Shown piece by piece: positions 47,755 through 58,717 of a stretch of DNA of 64,000 nt. Under the pieces are notes generated by a model. It was not told the origin of the DNA. It made no database searches and saw only the letters and a program-made list of their open reading frames with translations. Both the position numbers and the translations under genes were made by a program. The number at the start of each line of letters is the position of its first letter. The stretch's first letter is position 1. This stretch comes from Diphasiastrum complanatum. Taxonomy: Eukaryota; Streptophyta; Lycopodiopsida; Lycopodiales; Lycopodiaceae. Location of the stretch: assembly GCA_029204225.1 (NCBI GenBank), contig CM055092.1, positions 47,522,277 to 47,586,276 on the forward strand. Reading direction: 5' to 3'.

Positions 47755-48235
47755 TCTCTAGTAATTTGATCATAACTTACTCAATATTGATCCAAATCAA
47801 ACAAACTCAGTACCTCTGAAAAGCAAACAACAAGCTCTATCAGGCTATAGTATCATATCAATGATTGAGTGTGGTTTGATAGTCAAATAAACAGCAGAAC
47901 CGGACTAAAAATTTTGAAGAAATAAACTAACAAAACTAGAGCTAGGAATCAAGAATTGTCGTAACTTCCTGGGTACTAATCCAAATGACCTGCCATATGG
48001 ATCAAATCAAAGCTAAAACAATGCTCTAAAATCCTTTGGAAAGAAACTTGAAATAAAAACTCAGATCAAATCTGAAAAATTCAAATCAAGTGAAAGCAAA
48101 ATCCTAGTCACCTATTTTGACAGCTTTTGGAAAAAGTGCAATAACTTTTGCATATCTTATCCAAATGGCTTGAAAATTGGTGCAAATTAAAGCTAAAACA
48201 AAGCTCTACAAATATATTAAATCAAATTAATAATA
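47755..48235. repeat. Three diverged copies of a ~170-bp module
   Basis: Words of the form cataactt, then atccaaatgrcytg, then aaattaaagctaaaacaa and gctctamaa recur at about 47765, 47960 and 48140 in the same order. Confidence 0.65.
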
Positions 48236-48284
48236 AAAAACGAAATTAAATGCCTGAATTTCGTCTGGTGTAATGCGTTGAAAA

Positions 48285-48790
48285 GCACTGATGTACTAAA
48301 AGTACATGACATAGACTCTGTAGTATGACAAATGATTGTCATATCCTACAAGATATCCTTGTTCTACTTTCTCATCAAGCTTCTTTCGAAGCTTGTCAAG
48401 AACATGTGCATATGCTGCACAGCCAAAGATTCGAATATGAGTCAAATTGGGTTTTCTACCCACCATAACTCGTGTGGTGTTGTGTGAGGAACACCAGATT
48501 TTCTTGTCATGTTCTGAATGTAAGCAGCTACAGGTATTGCTTCAGCCATAGCACTCTTGGAGCCTTCGAATAGGCCATCGTGCACCTTGTAGCTTCCATT
48601 AGAGTCCCGTTCTTTCTTTCTGCAACACCGTTGTGCTGCGGTGTGTAAAATGCAGTTCTTCTATGAATGATTCCACGATCATTGCAGAAATCAGTGAATC
48701 AGTTTGAGATGTATTCTCCACCCCGATCTGTTCTGATCTGCTTCACCTTACTTCCTGTGCATCTTTCTGTCCAATTAGCATGCTGATTTT
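48285..48790 (-). pseudogene. Copia integrase fragment (minus)
   Basis: On the minus strand the frame reads SKVKQIRTDRGGEYISN, then FTDFCNDRGIIHRRTAFYTP, then QHNGVAERKNGTLMEATRCT, the Copia integrase core with Asp and Glu of the DDE triad. After a frame change it continues into TQHHTSYGG and a broken C-terminal part. Several stops interrupt it. Probably continuous with 45890-45425 before the insertion between them. Confidence 0.85.
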
Positions 48791-48859
48791 TCTACATTGG
48801 CAGGATTGTTGGTTTGCTCCTTTTGTAACCAAAGATCAGGGACATGGATTTAGATCTTG

Positions 48860-49462
48860 AATGATCTGAAATCCTTCACAAACATGGTATTGACTATGAT
48901 GAGACCTTTGCACCCATGGTAAAGATGGTAAGCATTTGGGTCATCATCTCTCTTGCTACTCTTTATGGATGAGATCTATGGCAATTTGACAGTACAAATG
49001 CATTTTTGAATGGTGATCTTGAGGAGGAAGTGTACATGGAGCAACTCGAGAGCTACATTTCATCTACAAAGCCAAATCATGTGTGTCTTCTACAAAAGAG
49101 TTTGTATGGTCTTAAGCAAGCACCAAGGAGTTAGTATGCCTAGCTTAACACATTTTTACTCTCTCAAAGGTTTGTTATGAGTGAGTATGATCATTCACTT
49201 TATTATAAGTTTGCTATGATGTTACCATCTTGCTAATCTATGTGGATGATATCATCTTGAGTGGTGGAACCAATCAAGATGTTGATGAGATCAAGATTTC
49301 TCTCAAGAGGGAGTTTGAGGTGCATGATCTTGGTCATTTGCATTACATTTTAGGAATAGAAGTGATTAGATCTTCTCAATCTACTTTCATTTGTCAAGAG
49401 AAGTATGCTAATTCTATTCTAAAAATATTTCATATGGTAGATGTAAAGTTTTGTGAAACATA
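48860..49462 (+). pseudogene. Copia reverse transcriptase fragment (plus)
   Basis: The forward frame reads HGIDYDETFAPMVKMVSIWV, then [20 protein letters not shown] and [16 protein letters not shown] stop and a frame change lead to LLIYVDDIILSGGTNQDVDE (catalytic YVDD at about 49242), then DLGHLHYILGIEV and QEKYANSILKIFHM. It ends at a TAA, after which AT-rich DNA begins. The RNase H is missing. Confidence 0.9.
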
Positions 49463-49826
49463 ATTATTCACTTTAATTTTAATGATTTAACTCTATTTAA
49501 ATAGTATTAGTAAGTATATAATATTTTATTCACTTAACTTTGATATATTTATAATTTTCAACAAGGAATAAATTTCCTAAAATGTGATAATTTAGCTATT
49601 TTTTTATTATGAAATAAAAAACCCTTGCAATGCTCTCTAAAACTTTCATAGAAAGCTCAAGGTAGAACATCCATTTTGTCTTTATAGCAGATTACCTTAT
49701 GGTTTACCGCCTTCTAAGTTAGTAGACCACATGATAGAATTGATTCCAAGTAGTCAGTCTATCTCCAGGTAATCGTACATGTTTTTTCAAAAGAAAGAGA
49801 GAGAAATTATTAATCATATAGAAAAT

Positions 49827-51340
49827 TTATTCGAAGAGAACTTTGCTAGAAGAGCTTGGACCTTCAATGGGAATAGTCGACTGAGGAACTAGAAAGTTCA
49901 ATGCGTCAGGAGAATCTGATAGGTCGGCTACATGGGAACTGCCCTTTCCTTTGAGGTCTTGAAACTGATCTTCGAGGAAGATGACATCTCGGCTAGCGAA
50001 TATCTTCGACTCAATGGGATCAAACAACTTGTAGGCTTGATCTAAAGTAGTGTAGCTGATAAAAACACATTTGATACTCTAGAAGTCGAGCTTCTTCCTG
50101 AGATCACGAGGAATCTGTGCAAAAGCAGTACATCCAAAAACTCGTAAAAAGGTTTGGTACTTGTCCAAACTTTGAATGGTGTTTTGTCTGAGAGACCTTT
50201 AGTAGGACATATGTTCTGAATATAGGTTGCTGTTGTAACAGCTTCAGCCCAGAAGCACTTTAGAAGTGTTGCATGTGATAACATGCACTTTGCCGATTCA
50301 ACTAAGGTTCTGTTCTTTCTCTCAGCAAGACCATTTGACTGAGGCGAATAGGAGGTAAGGTATTGTTGCTCAATGTCGTTGTTAAGGCAATACTCCTTAA
50401 ATTCGTTGGATATGTATTCTCCCTCGTTATCTGACCTCAGTGCTTTGATTCGTTTGCCAGTTTGATTCTCAGCATGCTCTTTGAATTGTCTGAATTTGAT
50501 GAAAGCCTCTGATTTCTGTTTAATAAAATAAACAACTGTTCTTCTGGAGAATTCATCAATAAAAGTAATGAAATATTTTGCATCTAGTAATGAGGGATTT
50601 GCATAGGTCCACATATATTTGTATGAACAACATGTAACAGACCTTTTGCTGCATGCATGTGGTTTTGATCTTAAAGAAATCATCGCCAGCTTTTCAGAGA
50701 TGCAGCTATGATAGACAGGGAGATCGACCTTACCAGAAGGATAGTCGAGATAAAAAACCATGACTGTAAAATAGATGCATAATTCAAGTGTCCTAAGCGA
50801 TGATGCCATAGTAATGCTTTATTGACTAGAACAGAGGTTTTCAAAGCTTGACTAGACTCAGAATAACAATGTATCAATCTATATAAGTAACCCTGCCTCT
50901 TGCCTAGTGCAAGGATCTTATTACTCCTATCAATAATTTTGCATTGATCAGATTCAAATTCTTCCTTATGACCTAAATTTATAATTCTACTTACTGATAA
51001 CAAATTTGTAGAGAGTTTAAGAACATATAAGACCTTTGATAGTAGTTTGAATTGATCATGCTGAAATTGCGATCTTATAGTACCTTCACCTTCAATAGTG
51101 TGAGTACTATTGTCACCAAGATGAACAAGTTTCTTCGTGTTGTAAGGCGTGTAGGAGTTGAAAATCTCACGTTGATTGGTCATGTGTTGAATTGCTCTAG
51201 AATCCAGAAACCGTGAATCATCAAAAAATGCGCTTTGATCTTTGACCATAAATGCGCCTTCGGCCACTTCGACTTGGGGGAGATGATGAAACTGTGTTTG
51301 CTTATTGATCAGGTTGCTTGGCTGCATTCTTTGCTTGGAG
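49827..51340 (-). pseudogene. Copia protease-integrase relic (minus)
   Basis: Minus-strand order: 51327-50680 has a protease-like FLDSRAIQHMTNQREIFNSY (active-site triplet changed to DSR), then LLSVSRIINLGH and ALLWHHRLGHLNYASI (pre-integrase zinc region). 50809-50042 has FITFIDEFSRRTVVYFIKQK, then KALRSDNEGEYISNEFKEYC and SYSPQSNGLAERKNRTLVES (integrase core). 50027-49827 has MFDPIESKIFASRDVIF. Gag and RT are absent. Two frame changes split it. It is a different subfamily from the 40-kb element (SDNEGEY against SDRGCEY). Confidence 0.88.
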
Positions 51341-51810
51341 CATCAGTACTACAATGATTACGTAGCTAAACAATAATACATTGAATTATCAGACAAATAA
51401 TTAGTCACGAAGAACTACAGAAACACATACATTCTGATACGAAGCTGAACGCAATAAAAGATGGTATTGATTCAGTATGAAAACGAAACAAAAGTAAATG
51501 AGTAAAATAAGTTACGAATCGAAGCCGCGTACTCTATGCTATCTCAACGGCTAAAAATAAAAGTCTGAATTAAGCGCAATGCTGATAAGCATTAGCGCAA
51601 TGATCATAAGTTGATGGATAAGTTGTATGAATATGAATGGTTATATATACTAAGAAATTAGGTCATCAAATGCGATTGCCAGTTGGCTGGTGTCCGTTGG
51701 CATCCATCTGATTTCTTGTCATTGATTGTTAATAAGCGGTGGAAATTGGCCGTAAACAGTCTATCTGCATAAATGAACCAGAATTGTCACTCTACAGAAA
51801 TGAACTAAAA
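51341..51810. other. AT-rich gap, nothing recognised
   Basis: No open frame or domain. Presumably former gag or leader of the neighbouring Copia relic. Confidence 0.4.
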
Positions 51811-51814
51811 CAAC

Positions 51815-52110
51815 CACAAGCGACACTATCGCAAAAAGGGGACAGTGTCGACATTTTGCGAAAAACCCAATAGTGTTTTAAAATCTCTTTTAGGGTTGCC
51901 CCCACACTTTGCCAGAGTCATTTCCTTAACATTTGAGGCACTTTGAAAAAATCAAAAAATGCGACTCTACATATTTGCTCGCAAATCCTGACAGGCGACA
52001 GTGTCGCTAAAATGCAAAAAATGCGACACTGTGATTTTACACGAGATTTCTCACAGGCAAAAAATGCGAAGTGAGAGAAAATGAAAATGCGACACTATAG
52101 TCAAACTTCG
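51815..52110. repeat. Cluster of GCGACACTGTCGC-type palindromic words
   Basis: gcgacactat, acagtgtcgac, ggcgacagtgtcgc, tgcgacactgtg and tgcgacactatag occur within 300 bp in both orientations, spaced by attttgcgaaa / aaaatgcaaaaaatgcg text. Confidence 0.8.
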
Positions 52111-52204
52111 TGTATTTCTGCAGACTGCGTAAAAACACTTGTAAATCTGCAGACTGTAAAAGAACACAAGAAAATTCGTAGAACTGGATAAACAATGGAT
52201 GAGG

Positions 52205-52480
52205 ATTAAAAATCGATTAGTCGGTTAGTAAGAAGGAGAATAATCCAACATATAGATGTTTTGATCCATTGGAGAACAAAATGCATGTTAGTTGTGCTAT
52301 TATCTTTGATGAATCTAAGATGTACAAAGATGAGGATGCTGAGAAATTGGACACATCAAGTGGAAAAGATGGTATAGTGAGAATTCCTCTTGATGATAGA
52401 TCGTTTGTTGACATTCTTGATGAATTACCAAGATGTTCAAGTCAAGAGTGGAATCTACCATGGGGAGGTCTAACCATTTG
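52205..52480 (+). pseudogene. Copia integrase C-terminal fragment (plus)
   Basis: The forward frame reads CFDPLENKMHVSCAIIFDES, then an acidic linker ending RCSSQEWNLPWGGLTI. This is the end of Copia integrase (RCFDPxxxKxxxSxDVxFDE) and the linker before RT. Nothing of RT follows. Confidence 0.8.
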
Positions 52481-54165
52481 AAGTTGGGACACATATCCTT
52501 TTTGCTGTGAGCTTTGATTCCCAAAAATTTCCTAAAACATCTAACTATGTCTGTTTTTAGTTTTCGTTTGTGTGTTAAAAGAAAAAAAATGAAATTGTTT
52601 GTACAACACTATTTTGCAAATTGTAATAAACATGCAAGATTTGTCATACATGATCCTCAAGATTTCATAAATTATATACAAAAGTTTAGACATTATGCTA
52701 ATTTAACCCTTGATGTCCTTACCCTTGGCAAATTTATATTAATTGGAAAAAGAATTCACCAAACATATTAATGTTGACAAATCTCCGTCACAAACAACGA
52801 GAAGTGCATCAATAATTTCTAGCCCAAATTGCTACATACAACGATCAACAAATTGCAAGTCTTATGAATTTTTCTAAGACAATCTAAATCTCTACTTAAT
52901 ACAAATATTGGGTTTTCCTTGAAAGGTGGTGCCTATGAACATTGAACTACTAAATCTATCAAGATGCAAATTTGATAAAAAACACCACGTTAAGTTGAGA
53001 TCCATTGTAGTGTTTTGGGATGCTATGTTAGAAGGAAGACACATTGGACACCTTGATAAGGTATTTTTTTCGATTGCCTTATACATTCTAAGTATATAGT
53101 GTGTCCACATGTATCATTATTTATGGCCATATGAGAGGTCTATTCATTTAACATATATATAATATTGCATTCTATGGGCCATATGGACCCAATTAAGTAA
53201 ATAATATATGTACGATCGGCCGATCAAAAAACATAATGTGTTATTCTTCTAGGGCATATGAGCAAAAAATTAAAATGCTATAATACATGGGAGAATTTCA
53301 CTCTACAAAAGTACACATGAATACTTCATTTTATAATTTAAATTTCATGAATGAAAATGAGCATTATGTCTTGATAATTTTCGTGTGAGATCAAACCATA
53401 TACAATCTATTATGCAATGGAAGCCTTTGAAGAGATGACATTCTACCCCATTTGGACTCCCAATCTTTTTTTAAGCGAGTCTCTTTTGGTAGAGAATGTT
53501 GTGAGCCTGACGCCTTTTTCATAGTACAATAACATTACGTATAGGGGAAGGCCCTTAAATCAGGTCCATGGGGTTCAAGCTTGAGGATGGGGGCTCAAGG
53601 AAGGCTTGAGGATGGGGACTCACGCCCTCCCACATGCCCTGGCCCGTATCTCCCAGGCACACACTGGTTTGGGCCCGGGGGGCTTGTGAGGCACACCGTT
53701 TTTTTTTAAAAAAAAATGGCTGTCCGGTGCGCCAGGTCACTCGGCAACCACAGAATTATCCCATAATCTTTCGTAATAAATTCCTGTGGAGGAGTCTGGA
53801 GCCATATATAAGACTTTCAAAAATTTTCAACTTCATAAAGAAAGTAACCCTTCTTCGCCGTTTTCACTCCAATGAGCATGAGGAGAGGGGATAGTGTTAA
53901 GGCAAGGTACCATATCTGTATGCACGACTGTGATAGGGTTGCGGATGTATTGTGAGATCAGAAGAACGTTGCCATAGCTCCACTCCAACAACATCAAAAA
54001 TGCGTGAAGAATTGTGATGGTGGTGAGTTTAATTTCTACATGAAAGGTGATGGCCAATTCTTTGTGTTTTGATGCGACTCTCTCTCTTGGTGCACGATTG
54101 ACTCTCTTTGTGCAAGATTTTGAGTTTCAAGAGGTGATGATTTTTCGAAGTAATAGGAAGGAGAA
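52481..54165. other. Intergenic, nothing recognised
   Basis: AT-rich to about 53500, then a short GC-rich patch with a repeated cttgaggatggggrctca (53580-53625) and gggcccggggggc, then a T/A run. No gene seen. Confidence 0.5.
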
Positions 54166-54170
54166 GCTGA

Positions 54171-54830
54171 ATGTGTGAATGCAGTGGACAGTCTACACTC
54201 TTCACTGATCGTCCAGAATTGGTTCATAAGATACTCGTGGATGATAAAAGGACGGATTTGAATGCTACATTTACTCCATTTGTAAGAAATATGCATTTTG
54301 ATAAAGCTTTATGGAAAGCGCCGATGCCAAATACTAAAGATTCTAACTGTAATCTGTAATAACAACAGTAGTTTTTCACAGCAAGTAATAAATCCGTTCG
54401 TAAGGTTTCTAAAGGTGATAAAAACATTTATCAATTTACCTCTGTGCTAAAACAGTTTTTGAAAAGGTTCCCTTACACAGATGTAAGGTTCCTCTGATGT
54501 GTCGGGCTTTTTATGTCAAATTCTGCCAAGTAAGGGTTCTTCTAAATACTTAAGAAAATTTTTGAGACTGATTTACGTCTTCTTACATTCACAGACAACT
54601 GTTGTCATAAGAAACTGGATGCTCCAATTTTTGCTACAGGCGGCTTCGCAGGGAGGCATCATCATGACTCCAAGAAACAAGATGAAATGCACTCCAGTTG
54701 CGCAAGTAGGGCCGAAAACTCCACTATGTGTTTGATCTTCTGTGCAGGGAAAGAATCGTCACACGGTTTTCCTTTCTTCAGAGGCTTTATGATTCATGAT
54801 AGAATGCAGAAATGGTCCTAATTTTTTGTG
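54171..54830 (+). other. Exon-like coding pieces, unidentified
   Basis: Frame 54171-54359 contains DRPELVHKILVDDKRTDLNA, then TFTPFVRNMHFDKALWKAPM. A second stretch after an acceptor-like cttacattcacag (ending about 54594) reads TTVVIRNWMLQFLLQAAS in one frame and NCCHKKLDAPIFATGGFAGR in another. I do not recognise a family. It could be a decayed gene or chance; it lies 0.7-1.3 kb upstream of TFB4 on the same strand. Confidence 0.25.
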
Positions 54831-55506
54831 TTTAGCAGAGTCCGCTATCGTTTTCATGTGCTGATGAATGACATGGTCTAGCTTGAAACTTGCCATTTCT
54901 TGATTATAGTATCTTAACGCTCTTGAGATTTTTTTTGATATATCACGCAAATATGGTAACAATATTTCATTTCAAAAGGAGGACGAGGTGTCTGCGAAAA
55001 TCTATTTATGCAATTTCAAGAAGTTTGTTTTGTTTTTCTTTGTTTGCTCCTTGTATCTCATTCCAAGTATTATCTATGTGTGGATTAGGTAATCAGATTT
55101 TCTTGACGAGCTTACCAAGAGGTAGATAATGAATACACATGCAAAACGTTTCATGTTTTATTTTCCCCATAGCATTAGTTCTTGTGAACTAGGACGCAAG
55201 CTGCTAGGAGTCGGATAAGGGCTGGGGATTTATGCCTTTTGAGCTTGTGTAAATTTGTATTTGTTCCAACTTAATATATACACTTTCCATATTAATACTT
55301 CAGGAGGTAGAAGCCTTTGTAGTGAAATGGAGAAGTTATATGCATTTGTGCTAAAAGTTGAAACTGCTCGCATTAGGGTGTGATTACTTTGATCATTATG
55401 CAGATCGAAGCACAATAAAACAAACATTTCACGCTGCAAATGGCTTCGACTCCAACACCGGCTGGTGTAGTACTTCTGCTTTTGAAATTTTTTGTTAGCT
55501 TATTGA

Positions 55507-55706
55507 ATGGATATCTTGAACAACATCGAGAGCTCTGTTGGAAATAAGCACTTACTGTTATACATCATGTGGGATCTTGCAGATGACGTGAGCTTGGTCA
55601 TTGTGGTTGTCGATGTGAATCCTTACTTTTGGGTTGAAAAAGCGAATGCCTCAACAGGAACATCCGATATTGACTTTGAGCAGTTCTTGCAACACGTATA
55701 ATGTCC

Positions 55707-55787
<81 letters not shown>

Positions 55788-56636
55788 CTTTATTAATGTC
55801 TTTTCCATGTCAACAGGCATATAAGACCAGAAGATACATGTCAAGTATGTGGTATCAGTGGGAGTGTATGAAACGTCTTTGAAACAGTAACGAGAAAACC
55901 TTTGTATCATATTAAAATTGAGCTGAAATGAAAGAGACCTATTGAAACATAGGCACTACTAAATGTTAAAAAAAGAAGAAGATAATATATAGCATTATCA
56001 TCATGTCCTGCTGATGCTATAGAAAGATGTGATATCAGTCAGAACATGGGGTAGATCTGGTAGCTGTTGACGTCGTCTAGGAGGATGAGAAGTGTGTCTC
56101 CTCACGTTAGGTCGGATAACTCTTAAATGTAGCATGGCACTGAGTGAGTGGTGCACAGTCTTTGATTTCTGTGAATATTAATGTCTTTAAATACCCTAAG
56201 TTATGGTGTGTATGGAGTTATATGAATGTAAGTATTTTCTGAAACTAAAACTAACGAAAATGGAGTAAATATTTAATTGTAAAACGTACTCTTAGCATAT
56301 GAAAGTCGTCTAATGAAAAGAAATTTCTATTACTGGAAAACTCAATGAAGTAAATGTTGTCGGAAAAAAGTTCCACTAATTGGTGGTTGTCTCATAAAAT
56401 GCCAAAATGTGAGGCTTTATAGGTTGTGTGAGCCACTAATTGTCTCTATAGGCCTTTCTCGGAGAGACTAGAACCACATCATTTGCATAGAGAAGCACGA
56501 TGATATGTCACCAAGTTTGCAACCAACACCTTTGCATTGCTCAATGATCCTCTCAAGCTCATCAATGTACAATCCAAAAAGTATAGGTGATAGGGAACAA
56601 CCTTGCTTCCCTATGGTGCTCCATTTCTACTCTGAA

Positions 56637-56720
<84 letters not shown>

Positions 56721-58652
56721 TATTAATGTCTTAAAAATAACAAAAGGTATGTAAGACTAAAAATCACATCTCAAGTTTATACCTTATCATGAGGCATTTA
56801 CATCTTTCAAGAACAATCTAACTAACTAAATAATCGATAAAACAAGGTGCAAGAAATGAAATACCAAAAGTCCAAACATACTCAAGGCGATAAAGTATAT
56901 CAATGAGATATGAAGAAAGACGTATTGGTGAAGGTGTTTGTTAAAGCCATGTGGCGTGTTTGCACTGTCTCTAAGAGCAATGCTAAATGGGAATCTCTAT
57001 CTTATTGTCTGAATCACTGACTGGTTGTGAGTGACGGCTGGAGAAGCATGAGGTGATGGGTGGTTGTAGTAGACTCTATCTTCTAGAGCATGTTAGAACT
57101 CACTATGTGGAGATTCCTCTGTTGATGCTCTGACTGCGAAGTCGAGGTACCAGAAGGTACACCCTAAATTGCTGTTAGGGGTCTTCAGAGGTTTCTGCCA
57201 GGGCAAAAAGTCTCCTGAAGCAGTATGACACATAGTCTGAGCCGTCTCTAAGCTTGGTGGACATGACTTCTTATATTAATGTCAAGTTATTGTGGGGTTT
57301 TGCCTTTAAAGCTGGTTTTAAGGCCCCAGGGACTAAAAATTAACTTTTGGTCCATGTACTCAAGTTTGGAGGGGCCCAACTCATAATGGGGGGTCCATGG
57401 GGCAAGTGACCTTCTTCTCCAATTAGCACTTGGCTGTCCAATGCCAAGGCTTTTCATTTGCTTTTGTAACTCCTATGTAACCCCCATGACCTTTGGTGTT
57501 TGGCTCTTGGGTAGCCCATATTGGGGTTTTTGGCTTTTCATCTCTCTCGTTGTTATATGTATAAATAAGATAGGCCTTCCCTTTATCCAGCAGTGAGAGA
57601 AGCTGGGAGATCTTGAGGGAAAGAGCATAGTCTCTAAGACATTCATCTATTCTATGAGAGAGAAGACTCCTTTTCATTCTACTTTACTTCTTTTTTATGT
57701 TTGTGTGCATTGTGGCTGTTTTTATTTTTTATTAATGCACAATGTTATAAGAAGTCATTTCCACCATGCTTAGAGAAGGCTCAAAGTATGTGCCATACTG
57801 CTTCAGGAGACTTTTTGCCCTGGGAGAAACCTCTGATGACCCCTAACAACCTTTTAGGGTGTACCTTCTGGTACCTCGACTTCACAGTCAAAGCATCAAC
57901 AGAGGAATCTCCACATAGTGACTTCTAACACTCTCCCTTAATGACAAGTTGATTGCATTTGACCCCCAACATGAATTTATCAATGGTCGTTGATGGAGTG
58001 CTTCATGTGCTTTTTGCAATGTGGTGAAGTCTTGTCAAAGGTGTATGATCTTGAGTGTCTTCATTTCTTAGATCTCATTTTTTTGCTCTCAGCCTTTGCT
58101 AATAGCTCTTGCATTTGTCTCTGTAGGCCCGGGGGTACCACCATTAGGCTGAGTTTGATGACTAGTGGATTGGATATGGGGGAATATATATCTTTGAATT
58201 CATCCATTGTAGTAGGCTGGGAGCAACGATGGATTTGATGGATACAAACTTGCTTGACAACACACAACTGGAGAGAGAGATGATGTACGATTCCTAGTCT
58301 TGATCGCTCCTGATCTCCAACCAAGAGAGGCACTTGATGCTTGGTCCAGAGAACGAGGACTGTTGTAAATTGTAGGAGTCATGAGGCCTTCCACGAATTT
58401 ATTGGTATCCTGATGACTCCTAGATGGTGGAAAAAGACAGTGCTACTGTTACTATCTGCTTTTTCTGTCTCTCTAAAGACTCCCACTAACATTACTTTGG
58501 ATCTTGGAGTGAATAAGGTCATGGGCATCACCACTAAGGGCATCACTGTTGGGGGGGGACTCCACATATTAGGGGACGCCTTATTGTTACTTGTTTATGC
58601 TGGTGATGCTTTACTATTAGGCAAAGTCTCCACTGAACTTCAGTAAACATTT

Positions 58653-58717
<65 letters not shown>

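Larger units (their letters stand above)
45895..48280. mobile_element. 2.4-kb insertion inside the split minus-strand Copia relic
   Basis: Copia integrase text (48285-48790) and the linker/RT text (45425-45890) read in order on the minus strand if this stretch is removed. It has no recognised protein. It includes a ~30-bp tandem repeat, a (GA)n run with a telomere-like tract, and a three-fold repeat at 47.76-48.23 kb. Its identity is unknown. Confidence 0.5.

Noticed and set aside
55623-55910. Minus-strand frame with Leu-Ser and Thr-His runs
   Set aside because: Antisense of TFB4 exon 1 plus microsatellite translation.
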